64,000 bases of DNA from Mobilitalea torta. GTDB lineage: Bacteria > Bacillota > Clostridia > Lachnospirales > Lachnospiraceae. Made by a program: the position numbers and the translations under genes. Positions within the stretch are counted from its first letter, which is position 1. Every line of letters starts with the position of its first letter. Under the pieces are notes generated by a model. It ran no database searches and was not told the DNA's origin. It worked only from the letters and a program-made list of their open reading frames with translations. Shown piece by piece: positions 51,918 through 60,617 of the stretch. Location of the stretch: positions 62,001 to 126,000 of the forward strand of contig NZ_JBNPXH010000001.1 in NCBI RefSeq assembly GCF_050433395.1, given 5' to 3'.

Positions 51918-51985
51918 TAAGAGCAGTACCAGAGAATAATTCAGCAGATTAACAAACAAAAAATTATATACTGGAAGAGAAGACA

Positions 51986-52507
51986 ATGAGGATAGAAAAA
52001 GGAACGATAAGTGATATAAATGAATTGGAAGTTCTGTATGATGATTTAAACGATTACCTTGAAAGGCATACTAATTTTCCGGGCTGGAGGAAGGGAATCT
52101 ATCCTGTTAGAGAAACAGCCATGGAAGGCATAAAAGAAGATAATCTATTTGTGATAAAGGAGGACGGCCGGATTATAGGCAGCGTTATTCTGAGACAGGA
52201 ACCGGAGCCGGCTTATTCTCAGGCCAATTGGAAGATAAATTTAGAGTATAAAGAGATTTTTGTTATATATACCTTTGCGGTACATCCTCTTTATTTAAAA
52301 CAGGGAGTAGGAAAGGCGCTGATGGAATTTATTATTCAATACAGCCGGGATCTGAAGCTAAAAGCAATCCGTTTAGACGTGTATGAGAAAAACACTCCCG
52401 CAATTTCCCTATACAAAAAATACGGTTTTCAGTACATTGATACAGTGGACTTGGGCTACAGTGAATATGGCCTGGATAAATTTCAGCTCTATCAAAAGGT
52501 TTTATAA
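51986..52507 (+). CDS. GNAT N-acetyltransferase
   Basis: 173-residue cytoplasmic GCN5-related acetyltransferase that transfers acetyl from acetyl-CoA to an amine. The acetyl-CoA signature is FAVHPLYLKQGVGKALMEFI near residue 92-110, and the final helix/strand part, YEKNTPAISLYKKYGFQYID, is intact. The substrate cannot be told from sequence. A weak GAAGAGAAGAC ribosome site precedes the ATG. It shares the accessory zone with another acetyltransferase that is clipped. Confidence 0.88.
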   Translation: MRIEKGTISDINELEVLYDDLNDYLERHTNFPGWRKGIYPVRETAMEGIKEDNLFVIKEDGRIIGSVILRQEPEPAYSQANWKINLEYKEIFVIYTFAVHPLYLKQGVGKALMEFIIQYSRDLKLKAIRLDVYEKNTPAISLYKKYGFQYIDTVDLGYSEYGLDKFQLYQKVL

Positions 52508-52588
52508 ATGCCAGACGGTATATATGAAAAGAAGCTGCTTTCAAGGGATGGGCCATTTTCAAAACTTTGGTTTGGAGGAGATACTATT

Positions 52589-52879
52589 TTGAAAAAATTA
52601 TTTATAGCCATCAGACATAGTGATATAGATACCGTAAAAGAAATACTTACCGATAGACCGGAGCTAATTGCCTGTACAGCGAAGCAGCCGCCGAAAAACG
52701 ACGATGGTCAATCTCCGTTGCAGGTCGCATTAAAAACAGGAAATTTTGATATTGTAGATTATCTTCTGGAGTTGGGCGCAGATGTAAATTTTATGGAAGC
52801 AGAACCTTGCTGCAATGAATGGAAAGCTCCCGTTCTTCATGATGCAATCAATGCGGCCATAATGAGCAGCAATTTTTAA
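52589..52879 (+). CDS. Ankyrin-repeat protein, probably truncated
   Basis: 96-residue protein with ankyrin repeats: KKLFIAIRHSDIDTVKEIL and DGQSPLQVALKTGNFDIVDYLLELGADVN. The TTG at 52589 follows GGAGGAG and begins at the first helix; a frame from 52508 is unlikely. After PVLHDAINAAIM the protein ends SSNF. Related proteins usually continue with two or more repeats, so the C-terminus is probably lost. Ankyrin repeats bind proteins; the partner is unknown. Confidence 0.6.
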   Translation: MKKLFIAIRHSDIDTVKEILTDRPELIACTAKQPPKNDDGQSPLQVALKTGNFDIVDYLLELGADVNFMEAEPCCNEWKAPVLHDAINAAIMSSNF

Positions 52880-52940
52880 ATCAGATTGCTTCCCCCAACA
52901 GAAACAGTACAATCAGCAGAAGGGATATAAGAAAAAGAGA

Positions 52941-52977
52941 TTGACAAATGTACTATATAGTACTATCCTATATAGTG
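52941..52977 (+). promoter_or_regulatory. Promoter with overlapping MarR-type operators
   Basis: TTGACA (52941-52946), 17 bases, TATCCT form the promoter of the MarR gene. The spacer contains the perfect palindrome TACTATATAGTA (52951-52962), and a second dyad ACTAT/ATAGT (52962-52976) covers the -10 box. Repeated ACTAT half-sites point to autorepression by the MarR protein. Confidence 0.7.
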
Positions 52978-53034
52978 TAAATTAAATGCGCATCTTTCAA
53001 CCAGAGAAAAGTATCCCGGGAGAGGAGGAGAAGA

Positions 53035-53475
53035 ATGAAGACAAGCGGAGGGTTTCTTCTGTCACAGATACATCAGCTGAACGGGCGTGCCTTTGAGAAA
53101 TTGTTGAAGGAAAGCCAGGTAGATGCCTTTAACGGACCCCAGGGAAGGATTTTATACGTCCTCTGGGAGAAGGACAAGCTGCCCATCACGGAGATCGGCA
53201 GGCTCACTTCCCTGGCGAAGACGACTTTGACCAGTATGCTGGACCGGATGGAGGAAAGCGGTCTGGTGGAGCGAATCCCGGATAAGGAGAACCGGAGAAG
53301 GATTTTTATACGAATTACCGAGAAAGCGAAGGCATACCGGGAGCAGTATGACGCCGTATCCCAACAGATGAATCATTTATTTTACAAAGGCTTTGCCGAG
53401 GAAGAGATAGAGGCTTTCGAGGCTTTGCTGCGGCGGATTAAGGATAATCTGGAACAGCAGGGAAAGGATTTGTAA
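53035..53475 (+). CDS. MarR-family regulator
   Basis: 146-residue winged-helix repressor. DNA-contacting parts are LPITEIGRLTSLAKTTLTSMLDRMEESGLV near residue 46-75 and the wing PDKENRRRIFIRIT near 82-95. MarR dimers often release DNA when binding aromatic or oxidising compounds. Palindromes lie in its own promoter. GGGAGAGGAGG is a very strong ribosome site. It is followed by a PNPOx-type gene and an alpha/beta hydrolase, which are probable targets. Confidence 0.92.
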   Translation: MKTSGGFLLSQIHQLNGRAFEKLLKESQVDAFNGPQGRILYVLWEKDKLPITEIGRLTSLAKTTLTSMLDRMEESGLVERIPDKENRRRIFIRITEKAKAYREQYDAVSQQMNHLFYKGFAEEEIEAFEALLRRIKDNLEQQGKDL

Positions 53476-53581
53476 TGGAAATCCGTGGATGGAAGACAGG
53501 AACGGATATCATCATGAACGGACATCATGAATGGATATCATGAACGGAAATCATCAATGAAAATAACAGGGGGATGAAACA

Positions 53582-54010
53582 ATGAAACTGACGGAAAAGG
53601 TATTAGAGGATGTTATAAAGCAGGTGGACGATACCCGGGATGTTATCGTATGCTCGGTGGATGAAAATGGGATGCCCAATGCAAAGGCCATGTTTTTAAG
53701 GAGCCATGAGGGGCTGCATACCTTCTGGTTTTCCAGTAATGTATCTGCGTCCCGGACGAAGAGATGGCAGGAGAATCCCAAGGCATGTCTTTATTTTCTG
53801 AATTCGGAGGAATTCCGGGGTTTGATGGTGACAGGGGAGCTTCAGGTATGTATGGACGATGAGACAAAGAAGCGCTTCTTTGAGCCGGGTGACATTAATT
53901 ATTATCCCCAGGGCCCCACAGACCCGGATTATTGTATGCTGCGCTTTACGGCGGACAAGGGCAACTACTGGTATCAGGGAAAATACGAATTTGAAGCGGC
54001 CGGATTATAA
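53582..54010 (+). CDS. Pyridoxamine 5'-phosphate oxidase-like flavoprotein
   Basis: 142-residue protein with the split-barrel FMN-binding fold. The pattern begins EDVIKQVDDTRDVIVCSVDENGMPNAKAMF and continues with HTFWFSSNVSASRTKRWQENPKACLYF. This type lacks the residues of real pyridoxamine oxidase and often acts as a general flavin reductase or F420/FMN-dependent protein. The substrate is unknown. It sits between the MarR gene (107 bp) and a hydrolase gene (41 bp) and may form one operon with them. Confidence 0.85.
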   Translation: MKLTEKVLEDVIKQVDDTRDVIVCSVDENGMPNAKAMFLRSHEGLHTFWFSSNVSASRTKRWQENPKACLYFLNSEEFRGLMVTGELQVCMDDETKKRFFEPGDINYYPQGPTDPDYCMLRFTADKGNYWYQGKYEFEAAGL

Positions 54011-54051
54011 AAAGCATACGCGGGCAGCGTATAGAAGGGAGAAGGGATGGT

Positions 54052-54798
54052 ATGCCTTATCAACAGGTAAATGATTGTAATATCTTTTATGAGGATATCG
54101 GGACAGGCGACCCGGTTCTCTTTCTGCACAGTGCCTACAGCCGGGGAATTATCGCTTTCTGCGGGCAGATCCAGCCCTTCTTCCATACCTGCCGCTGCTT
54201 GCTGCCGGATATGAGGGGGCATGGACGGACCGTCAGCGGGCGCAAGGACTGGAGCACCCCCATGATCTGTGATGATATGGCAGGCTTTTTAAAGGAATTG
54301 GGGATCGAACAGGCGCATCTGGTCGGTTACAGCCTGGGAGGGGGAGTAGCCCTGCATATAGCGGCAAAATATCCCGGGATGGTCCGCAGCGTTGTGACCA
54401 TCGGCTGCGGTGGGGAGGCGGACCCTGCCGGGGCCGATGATTTTGAACCGGAGGCGCTTTTAAAGGGTCAGAACGAAGCCTTCATCGGGATGATCAAGGC
54501 GCTGCATGGGCCGGCCCACGGCGGGGATTGGCAGGAGCATTGCAGGCAGAGCGCCGGGGACTGGCGCAATTATCCCCGGCTTACGCAGGAGGACTGGCAC
54601 CGTATCACCATGCCGATGCTGGCAATCGGAGGGGAGAAGGATATCTTTGCTTCCCGGGAGAAGCTGCTGGAGCTTCAGAGACGCTGTCCCCAGGCGGAGC
54701 TTCTTATCGTCCACGGAGGAAGCCACCGTCCCCATATGCCCATGGAGCAGTGTATTGAGGTCAACCAGCGAATTCTGGGATTTCTTAAAACCGCATAA
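54052..54798 (+). CDS. Alpha/beta hydrolase
   Basis: 248-residue cytoplasmic hydrolase. The nucleophile elbow is GYSLGGG near residue 96, the acid residue lies in IGGEKDIF near 200, and the catalytic His in HGGSHRP near 225, in the order of the fold. The oxyanion segment FLHSAYSRG is near residue 25. Many relatives are esterases, haloperoxidase-like enzymes or lactonases; the substrate here is undetermined. GAAGGGAGAAGGG precedes the ATG. It is downstream of the MarR and PNPOx genes. Confidence 0.9.
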   Translation: MPYQQVNDCNIFYEDIGTGDPVLFLHSAYSRGIIAFCGQIQPFFHTCRCLLPDMRGHGRTVSGRKDWSTPMICDDMAGFLKELGIEQAHLVGYSLGGGVALHIAAKYPGMVRSVVTIGCGGEADPAGADDFEPEALLKGQNEAFIGMIKALHGPAHGGDWQEHCRQSAGDWRNYPRLTQEDWHRITMPMLAIGGEKDIFASREKLLELQRRCPQAELLIVHGGSHRPHMPMEQCIEVNQRILGFLKTA

Positions 54799-54847
54799 GA
54801 GGAAGAATTTTAATAAAATAATAATACCGCGGACAGGATATGATATA

Positions 54848-54876
54848 TTGAATTTCCTTATAAAATCATGTACAAT
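54848..54876 (+). promoter_or_regulatory. Promoter of MTA/SAH nucleosidase gene
   Basis: TTGAAT, 17 bases, TACAAT lies 113 bp upstream of the nucleosidase ATG, between it and the hydrolase gene. Confidence 0.5.
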
Positions 54877-54988
54877 ATTTTTCAAATGGTATTCTTGAAA
54901 AGAAGCAGCAGAACGATCAGGGGACAGGGGCAGGAAAATGCCGTTGATCCGGAGCAGCTTCGCCAGGGAGGCCGGGATGGAGGTTGTC

Positions 54989-55687
54989 ATGAAGAAAATA
55001 GGAATTATCGGAGCCATGGATGAAGAGGTTCATATCCTGAAAAGCCAGATGCAAGGGGCCGCGGTGAGAACGGCTGCCTCTATGGAATTCTGTGAAGGAA
55101 GCCTGCAGGGCCGTAATGTGGTGGTGGTGCGCTGCGGGATCGGGAAGGTGAATGCAGCGGTATGCGCCCAGCTTCTCATTGATCTCTTCCAGGTGGACGC
55201 AGTGATCAACACCGGAGTGGCCGGCTCCCTGAGAAATGAGATAGATATCGCGGATATCGTGCTGTCCTCGGATACACAGCAGCATGATATGGATGCCACG
55301 GGCTTTGGCTATCCTGCAGGGGTGATACCCAGGATGGAGCAGTCCGTCTTTCCGGCGGACCGGCGTCTGGTGGAGCTGGCGAAGCAGGTATGTTTGGAAA
55401 CTCTGCCGGGGCTGGGCGTTCACGTGGGAAGGATCGTGAGCGGGGACCAGTTCATTTCAGATCAGGAGAAAAAGGTATGGCTGGCAGAGCAGTTCGGCGG
55501 CTACTGCACGGAAATGGAGGGTGCGGCAATCGCACAGACGGCATTTTTAAACCGGATTCCCTTCCTGATTATCCGGGCCATATCGGATAAGGCGGACCAC
55601 AGTGCGGAGATGAGCTACCAGGAATTCGAAGAGCTGGCCATCAGAAATACGGTAAAGCTGTTAAACGGCTTGCTTGAAAAAATATGA
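54989..55687 (+). CDS. mtnN: 5'-methylthioadenosine/S-adenosylhomocysteine nucleosidase
   Basis: 232-residue cytoplasmic enzyme that cleaves adenine from methylthioadenosine, S-adenosylhomocysteine and 5'-deoxyadenosine. Landmarks: IGIIGAMDEEV at the start with the general-base Glu, GIGKVNA near 65, NTGVAGSL near 80, the ribose-binding TEMEGAA near 173, and the catalytic Asp in RAISDKAD near 198. The length matches (about 230). ATG 54989 is chosen because GGAGGT lies four bases before; an earlier ATG at 54938 adds a tail not seen in the family. A terminator follows. Confidence 0.95.
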   Translation: MKKIGIIGAMDEEVHILKSQMQGAAVRTAASMEFCEGSLQGRNVVVVRCGIGKVNAAVCAQLLIDLFQVDAVINTGVAGSLRNEIDIADIVLSSDTQQHDMDATGFGYPAGVIPRMEQSVFPADRRLVELAKQVCLETLPGLGVHVGRIVSGDQFISDQEKKVWLAEQFGGYCTEMEGAAIAQTAFLNRIPFLIIRAISDKADHSAEMSYQEFEELAIRNTVKLLNGLLEKI

Positions 55688-55691
55688 ATAT

Positions 55692-55739
55692 CAGGATGCG
55701 GGGCCTTTTGCACAGCGAAAGGTTCTGGCATCCTTTTTG
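55692..55739 (+). terminator. Terminator after the nucleosidase gene
   Basis: AGGATGC pairs with GCATCCT, with an inner CCTTT/AAAGG stem, followed by TTTTG. It separates the nucleosidase gene from the MoxR operon. Confidence 0.7.
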
Positions 55740-55778
55740 CATAAAGGGGATCAGTCAATAAGAGAGAAGGGGGATAGA

Positions 55779-56717
55779 ATGGAGAACCAGAAGAAAATTG
55801 CGGAAATGCTACAGAACATGGAACGGATTCTCGTAGGAAAAAGAGAGGTGATCGAGCATACCCTGGTAACCCTCCTGGCGGGAGGGCATCTGCTTTTAGA
55901 GGACGTTCCGGGAGTGGGAAAGACCACGCTGGCAAAGATCATGGCTCAGACCATTGATTGCGGCTTTACCCGGATACAGTTTACACCGGATACCCTGCCC
56001 GGGGATGTGACGGGTCTGTCCATTTACAATATGCAGACCGGGAGCTTTGAGTATTCCCAGGGGGCCATTATGAATAATATCATACTGGCGGACGAGATCA
56101 ACCGCACCTCTCCCAAGACCCAGGCCAGCCTTTTGGAGGCCATGGAGGAGAAGCAGGTGACGGTGGACGGAACCACTTATTTGCTGCCCCGTCCCTTCAT
56201 GGTGATTGCCACCCAGAATCCTATCGACTATCTGGGAACCTATAACCTTCCCGAAGCCCAGCTGGACCGGTTTATGATGAAGATTTCCGTGGGATATCCC
56301 CAGGCGGGGGATGAGAAGCTGATGGCGGAACGCTTCTTAAAGCGTCAGCTGAACCAGAAGCTGGAGCCGGTGGCGGACGGAGAGACGGTGCTGAAGATGC
56401 AGAAAGAGGTGGAGGAGGTTAAGGTCAATCAGGACCTGATTACCTATATCACCAAGGTGGTCCAGGAGACCAGAAAGGACAGCAATATCGCCCTGGGGGC
56501 CAGTCCGAGGGCAACCCTGGCCCTGCTGCGGGCATCCCAGGCTCTGGCCTATCTGGAGGGAAGGAATTACTGCATCCCGGACGATATCCTGCGCCTGTTC
56601 CATCCGGTGCTGGCGCACCGTATCATCCTGGCGCCGGAGGCCAGACTGTCCCAGACGGGAGTGGAGCGGGTGTTGAAGAATTTGATTTCCAAAGTGCCTG
56701 TACCGGTACTGGTGTAA
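55779..56717 (+). CDS. MoxR-type AAA+ ATPase
   Basis: 312-residue cytoplasmic AAA+ chaperone-like ATPase. Walker A DVPGVGKTTLAKI is near residue 42, Walker B NIILADEINRTSPKTQ near 104, and the sensor/arginine region MVIATQNPIDYLGTYNLPEAQLDRF near 145-170. MoxR proteins activate or fold partner proteins, commonly those encoded next to them. ATG 55779 follows GAGAAGGGGGATAG; a longer frame from 55674 crosses the terminator. It begins a three-gene operon with a DUF58 protein and a transglutaminase-type membrane protein. Confidence 0.93.
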   Translation: MENQKKIAEMLQNMERILVGKREVIEHTLVTLLAGGHLLLEDVPGVGKTTLAKIMAQTIDCGFTRIQFTPDTLPGDVTGLSIYNMQTGSFEYSQGAIMNNIILADEINRTSPKTQASLLEAMEEKQVTVDGTTYLLPRPFMVIATQNPIDYLGTYNLPEAQLDRFMMKISVGYPQAGDEKLMAERFLKRQLNQKLEPVADGETVLKMQKEVEEVKVNQDLITYITKVVQETRKDSNIALGASPRATLALLRASQALAYLEGRNYCIPDDILRLFHPVLAHRIILAPEARLSQTGVERVLKNLISKVPVPVLV

Positions 56718-56817
56718 GATGTTTTATGCGGGAAGAAAATCAACAGGGTCTCGGTTGGAAACCATCCCGGTTTTCTTCCTGGCTGACATGCCGCAGGGCG
56801 GCAGAATGGGGATTTCT

Positions 56818-58011
56818 ATGAGAATAAACCGGTTATTTATTACGGCGGCCATCCTTGGAAGCGGTCTCTTTGCCTCCTTTTACGGGGGGAATATTTCCTA
56901 TGCCCTGTTTTATCTGACGGTGCTTCTTCCGGTGATCGCATTTTTATATACGGTATATGTGTATTTCCGTTTTAAGCTGTACCAGTCCATAGAGGCCCGT
57001 CTGGTGGTGAAGGGGGACTGGACCACCTATTCCTTTGTCGTTGCCAATGAGGACTATATCACCTTCCGCAATGTTAAGGTGAATTTTCTCAGCGACAAAT
57101 CTACCATCGAAGCGAGGAAGGAGATCACGGAATACAGTCTGCTGCCCAGTGAAAGTGAGCGCATGGAGACAAAAATCCGCTGCAATTACCGGGGAGAGTA
57201 TTATGTGGGTGTGGATTCCGTAGAAATAACGGATTTTCTATATTTATTCCGGATTACCTACCCCATGGCTTCCAAACTGAAGGTGATTGTTCTGCCCCGG
57301 GTGGTGCCCCTGGAGCGGCTGGGGATTGCCCCGCCTCAGGCGGATGTGAAGAATCCTCTGCGTTACAGCGATACAGCCGAGGAGGAGCTGGACACGGAGG
57401 TAAGGAAGTACTATCCGGGAGACAGCCGCAAGCGGATTCACTGGAAGGCATCTGCAAGAATGCGGGAGCTGGTCAGCAGAAGATATCAGCATATCCCCAA
57501 GGCGCGGATTCTGCTGTTCATGGATCTTGAGACAATAGAGGAAGAGGAGCTGAAGGTCGTGATTGCCGAGGACAAGATCATCGAGAGCGTCCTGGCGATT
57601 GCAAATTTCTATGCCCGGCGTAATACTCCTTCCCAGATCATATACGAAATGGGAGGAAAGAAGCAGGTTCAGATAGCCGCAAAGGAGGACTTTAACGCCT
57701 TTTACAGGGCCTGTGCCCAGATGCGGTTCGACAGCCGGATTCCCCTCAGTGATATGATCAGGGAGAGAATGCGTCCGGGAGAGGAAGGACTGTTCTGCGT
57801 GGCAGTCACCCACAACCTGACCAAAGAGCTCTATATGGCGGGCATGGCGGCGGCAGCTGCGGGGAACCACTTCTGCATCCTGTTCATCAGCGATGACGTA
57901 TCCGAAGAGACAAAGCAGAGGATCGCCGGGATGAAGGTCTCCGGTGTTGCGGTGCATCAGATCATGTCGGAGGATGAAATCGCCAACATACTTTCGCAGG
58001 AGCTGGACTAA
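56818..58011 (+). CDS. DUF58-domain membrane protein
   Basis: 397-residue protein. Two membrane helices lie in the first 50 residues (LFITAAILGSGLFASFYGG and ALFYLTVLLPVIAFLYTVYVYF). A beta-rich stretch of about 100 residues follows, then the DUF58 signature VRKYYPGDSRKRIHWKASARM near 230. The C-terminal part resembles a von Willebrand A fold (RILLFMDLE). DUF58 proteins typically function with MoxR ATPases; the biochemical role is not settled. I chose the start before RINRLF; ATGs at 56719 and 56806 are possible. It overlaps no gene and is 70 bp from the next. Confidence 0.88.
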   Translation: MRINRLFITAAILGSGLFASFYGGNISYALFYLTVLLPVIAFLYTVYVYFRFKLYQSIEARLVVKGDWTTYSFVVANEDYITFRNVKVNFLSDKSTIEARKEITEYSLLPSESERMETKIRCNYRGEYYVGVDSVEITDFLYLFRITYPMASKLKVIVLPRVVPLERLGIAPPQADVKNPLRYSDTAEEELDTEVRKYYPGDSRKRIHWKASARMRELVSRRYQHIPKARILLFMDLETIEEEELKVVIAEDKIIESVLAIANFYARRNTPSQIIYEMGGKKQVQIAAKEDFNAFYRACAQMRFDSRIPLSDMIRERMRPGEEGLFCVAVTHNLTKELYMAGMAAAAAGNHFCILFISDDVSEETKQRIAGMKVSGVAVHQIMSEDEIANILSQELD

Positions 58012-58080
58012 CCTCAGCCGGACTTGATGGCGTTGTTGTCTGATGCGTAACATTAGTAATATTACGGAAGGGAGAGAGCT

Positions 58081-60522
58081 ATGTTTCGAGAGAAAGAAAA
58101 ACGCTATCAAATCTACCACACTCTGTTAAGCATGGCCTTAAGCTGGGCCCTGTCCCTGGCTGTGAACCAGTATTTTGAACTTCACATCCCGGTCTTTCTG
58201 ACCCTGTGCTTTTCCTTTCTTCCTGCCATCGGCTTTTCCTTCATCCAGCTCAACCGGAAGAATGCGCTGACCTATCTTATCATCGCAGGCATTCTTCTCC
58301 TTCTGATACTGGTCTTCTGGGTGCGGCATTTTAATCCCGCGGCCTGGATGGAGGAGTATTCTGCATGGATTGCCCTGTATGACGGCTCTAAGGAGTTGTA
58401 CCAGGCGGGCTTTTCCAATTTCACAGGGCTGATGACCGGCGTCCTCAGCGCCCTGCTCTTCTTTCTGCTGACAAAGAATCAGCTGGGGAAGATGCTCCTG
58501 GCGGCGGCTCTGGTCATCGGACTGGTGCTGCTGAGCATCGGGGAGATTCCTTTGCACAAGCTGGTGATTGCCATTGTTATCTTCTATATCCTGTCCGTCC
58601 TGGTGGAGAGCTTCGGAGTTCTCTATGCCCGCAAGGCGGGAAAGCAGGAGAAAAGAGAAAGCATTCTCTATCTGCTGCCGGTCTGTCTCCTTCTGGCTTT
58701 TCTATCCGTGGTGATGCCCTCCAGGGAGGAGCCGATCCGCTGGAAGACGGTGCGCTATGTTTATGAGAATATCAGGGAACAGATTGAAATCTGGAAAGTC
58801 GATCTGGATTACTACTTCACCCGGCAGCCGGAGGAGTTCTTTATCAGTATCACCGGGTACTCGGAGGATTCCAGTGAGCTGGGCAATGAAAATGACAGAC
58901 TGGTGAAGAATGATAATGTAGCGATCCGTTTCTCCGGTTCCGGCAGGGACAGGGCGGTCTACCTGACCGGCGCGGTGAGCGATACCTATACGGGACACAG
59001 CTGGGAGAAGAGCGGGAAGGACTATCTGCCGGGAGAACAGGAGTACCAGCTGGATTATTTGGAGCTGATCTATGCCCTTTCCAGACAGGAGCCGATGGTT
59101 CTGGAGAACAACCGCTTCATCGAGAGGATGTCTCTGAAGCTGCAGTACAGTAATATTAAGACAAAAACCTTTTTCTACCCTTTGAAAATGAATTCCTATC
59201 GTATGTTGTCCGAGACAGCGGCGCCGGTATCGGAATCGGCCAATCTCGCCTTCGGAAAGATCCGGAAGAGAGGAACCCGCTATGAGAATTCCTTTTATGA
59301 GATGAATCTCCAGGGGGAAGCCTTTATCAACATGCTGAAGGCATCGGATCATTTTTCCTATCAGACGCCGCCGGCCATCCGGCAGGACTCTATGGAATGG
59401 CTCCAGGCCAACCCGCTGCGGAGGGGAAGCTCCGTTACGCTGGAGGACAGGGAGGATATCTATGGGCGGCTGGGGGAACGGGCGCAGCTGATCCGGCAGG
59501 CATACACGGCGCTTCCCCAAGGGCTGCCCTCCCGGGTCGGAGAGCTGGCGCAGGAGCTTACGGCGGACTGCGATACCAATTATGATAAGCTGAAGGCGAT
59601 AGAAGCCTATCTCAGCGCCTATACCTACAGCCTGTCGTCCAAACAGCCGGAGGAGGGGCAGGATTTTATCGATTATTTTCTGTTTGAAGGAAAGGAAGGC
59701 TATTGCACCTCCTACGCCACCGCCATGGCAGTCCTGGGGCGGTGCGTCGGAATACCGACCCGGTATGTGGAAGGCTTTATTGCAAAATATGAGGAGAAGG
59801 ACAAGGACGGCATGTATCTCATCCGAAACAGTCAGGCCCATGCCTGGGCAGAAGCCTATTTTGAAGGAGTGGGCTGGATTCCCTTTGAAGCCACCTCACC
59901 CTTCCAGGGAGCGCGTTATACCAGATGGGCGGAGCCCAAGAAGGAGAGTGCAGGGACAGAGAGCGGCGAGGGAGCTTACGTGGAAATACCGGAAGTACCC
60001 ACCCCGCCTCTGATCTATAATAATGAGGAGAGGATGTCTTCAGAACAGGAAAGAGCAGGCAGAATCCATGAAGTGGCGGCAGGTATGCTGATATTCATGG
60101 GAGGGGTGCTCATTCTTCTGCTCATGGTCCTGCTGTATTATACTGTTCTGGCCGGGCATTACCGGAAGCTCTATGACAGGGAGGATGACAGCGGGAAGAT
60201 GTATCTGAGCTTTCTGCGAATATTGGAGCTGCTAAGAAGGGAAGGCTTCATGCTGGAACCCCAGGAGACAATATTCATGCTGGCGGAGAGGGTAAAGGAT
60301 CATTTCCGGCATGATCAAATTCTCTTTGAGGATGTGGCGAGGATATTCATGCGGTATCGCTATGGTGAGGAGGCCGTTACGGCGCAGGAGCAGGAAGCGG
60401 TGGCAGGCTTTCAGGATGAGCTGATGCGCAGACGCCGGGAGACGCAGCCAAGGCTGAAGCTATGGCTGGAGGAGTTTATCTTTTTAAGCCAATTACACAT
60501 GGGCTGGAAGCAATCGCAATAA
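58081..60522 (+). CDS. TgpA-like membrane transglutaminase/protease
   Basis: 813-residue protein. Six or so membrane helices occupy residues 15-210, an extracytoplasmic domain runs from about 220 to 660, and a final helix lies near 665-695 with a cytoplasmic tail. The transglutaminase-type triad is visible in GKEGYCTSYATAMAVL (Cys near 544), NSQAHAWAEAYF (His near 585) and PFEATSPF (Asp replaced by Glu-Ala context). Relatives cleave or crosslink proteins at the outer membrane face. With MoxR and DUF58 it makes the classical MoxR-DUF58-TgpA trio; its substrate is unknown. GGAAGGGAGAG precedes the ATG. Confidence 0.88.
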   Translation: MFREKEKRYQIYHTLLSMALSWALSLAVNQYFELHIPVFLTLCFSFLPAIGFSFIQLNRKNALTYLIIAGILLLLILVFWVRHFNPAAWMEEYSAWIALYDGSKELYQAGFSNFTGLMTGVLSALLFFLLTKNQLGKMLLAAALVIGLVLLSIGEIPLHKLVIAIVIFYILSVLVESFGVLYARKAGKQEKRESILYLLPVCLLLAFLSVVMPSREEPIRWKTVRYVYENIREQIEIWKVDLDYYFTRQPEEFFISITGYSEDSSELGNENDRLVKNDNVAIRFSGSGRDRAVYLTGAVSDTYTGHSWEKSGKDYLPGEQEYQLDYLELIYALSRQEPMVLENNRFIERMSLKLQYSNIKTKTFFYPLKMNSYRMLSETAAPVSESANLAFGKIRKRGTRYENSFYEMNLQGEAFINMLKASDHFSYQTPPAIRQDSMEWLQANPLRRGSSVTLEDREDIYGRLGERAQLIRQAYTALPQGLPSRVGELAQELTADCDTNYDKLKAIEAYLSAYTYSLSSKQPEEGQDFIDYFLFEGKEGYCTSYATAMAVLGRCVGIPTRYVEGFIAKYEEKDKDGMYLIRNSQAHAWAEAYFEGVGWIPFEATSPFQGARYTRWAEPKKESAGTESGEGAYVEIPEVPTPPLIYNNEERMSSEQERAGRIHEVAAGMLIFMGGVLILLLMVLLYYTVLAGHYRKLYDREDDSGKMYLSFLRILELLRREGFMLEPQETIFMLAERVKDHFRHDQILFEDVARIFMRYRYGEEAVTAQEQEAVAGFQDELMRRRRETQPRLKLWLEEFIFLSQLHMGWKQSQ

Positions 60523-60584
60523 TCCACTGAAGGAGGACGCCTTCCCAAATCCCATATGCTGCCGCAGGAACACGAAGCATAACA

Positions 60585-60617
60585 ACCCCTTGCAAGAGCG
60601 GAAAACCGGCAGGGGGT
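60585..60617. terminator. Hairpin between convergent genes
   Basis: ACCCCTTGC and GCAGGGGGT pair with one mismatch around 15 bases, between the transglutaminase gene and the convergent SpoIID gene. No T run follows on either side, so it is a weak terminator. Confidence 0.4.

Noticed and set aside
58702..59841. 379-codon antisense frame inside the transglutaminase gene
   Set aside because: The plus-strand gene has the catalytic motifs in this interval; the antisense frame has none.
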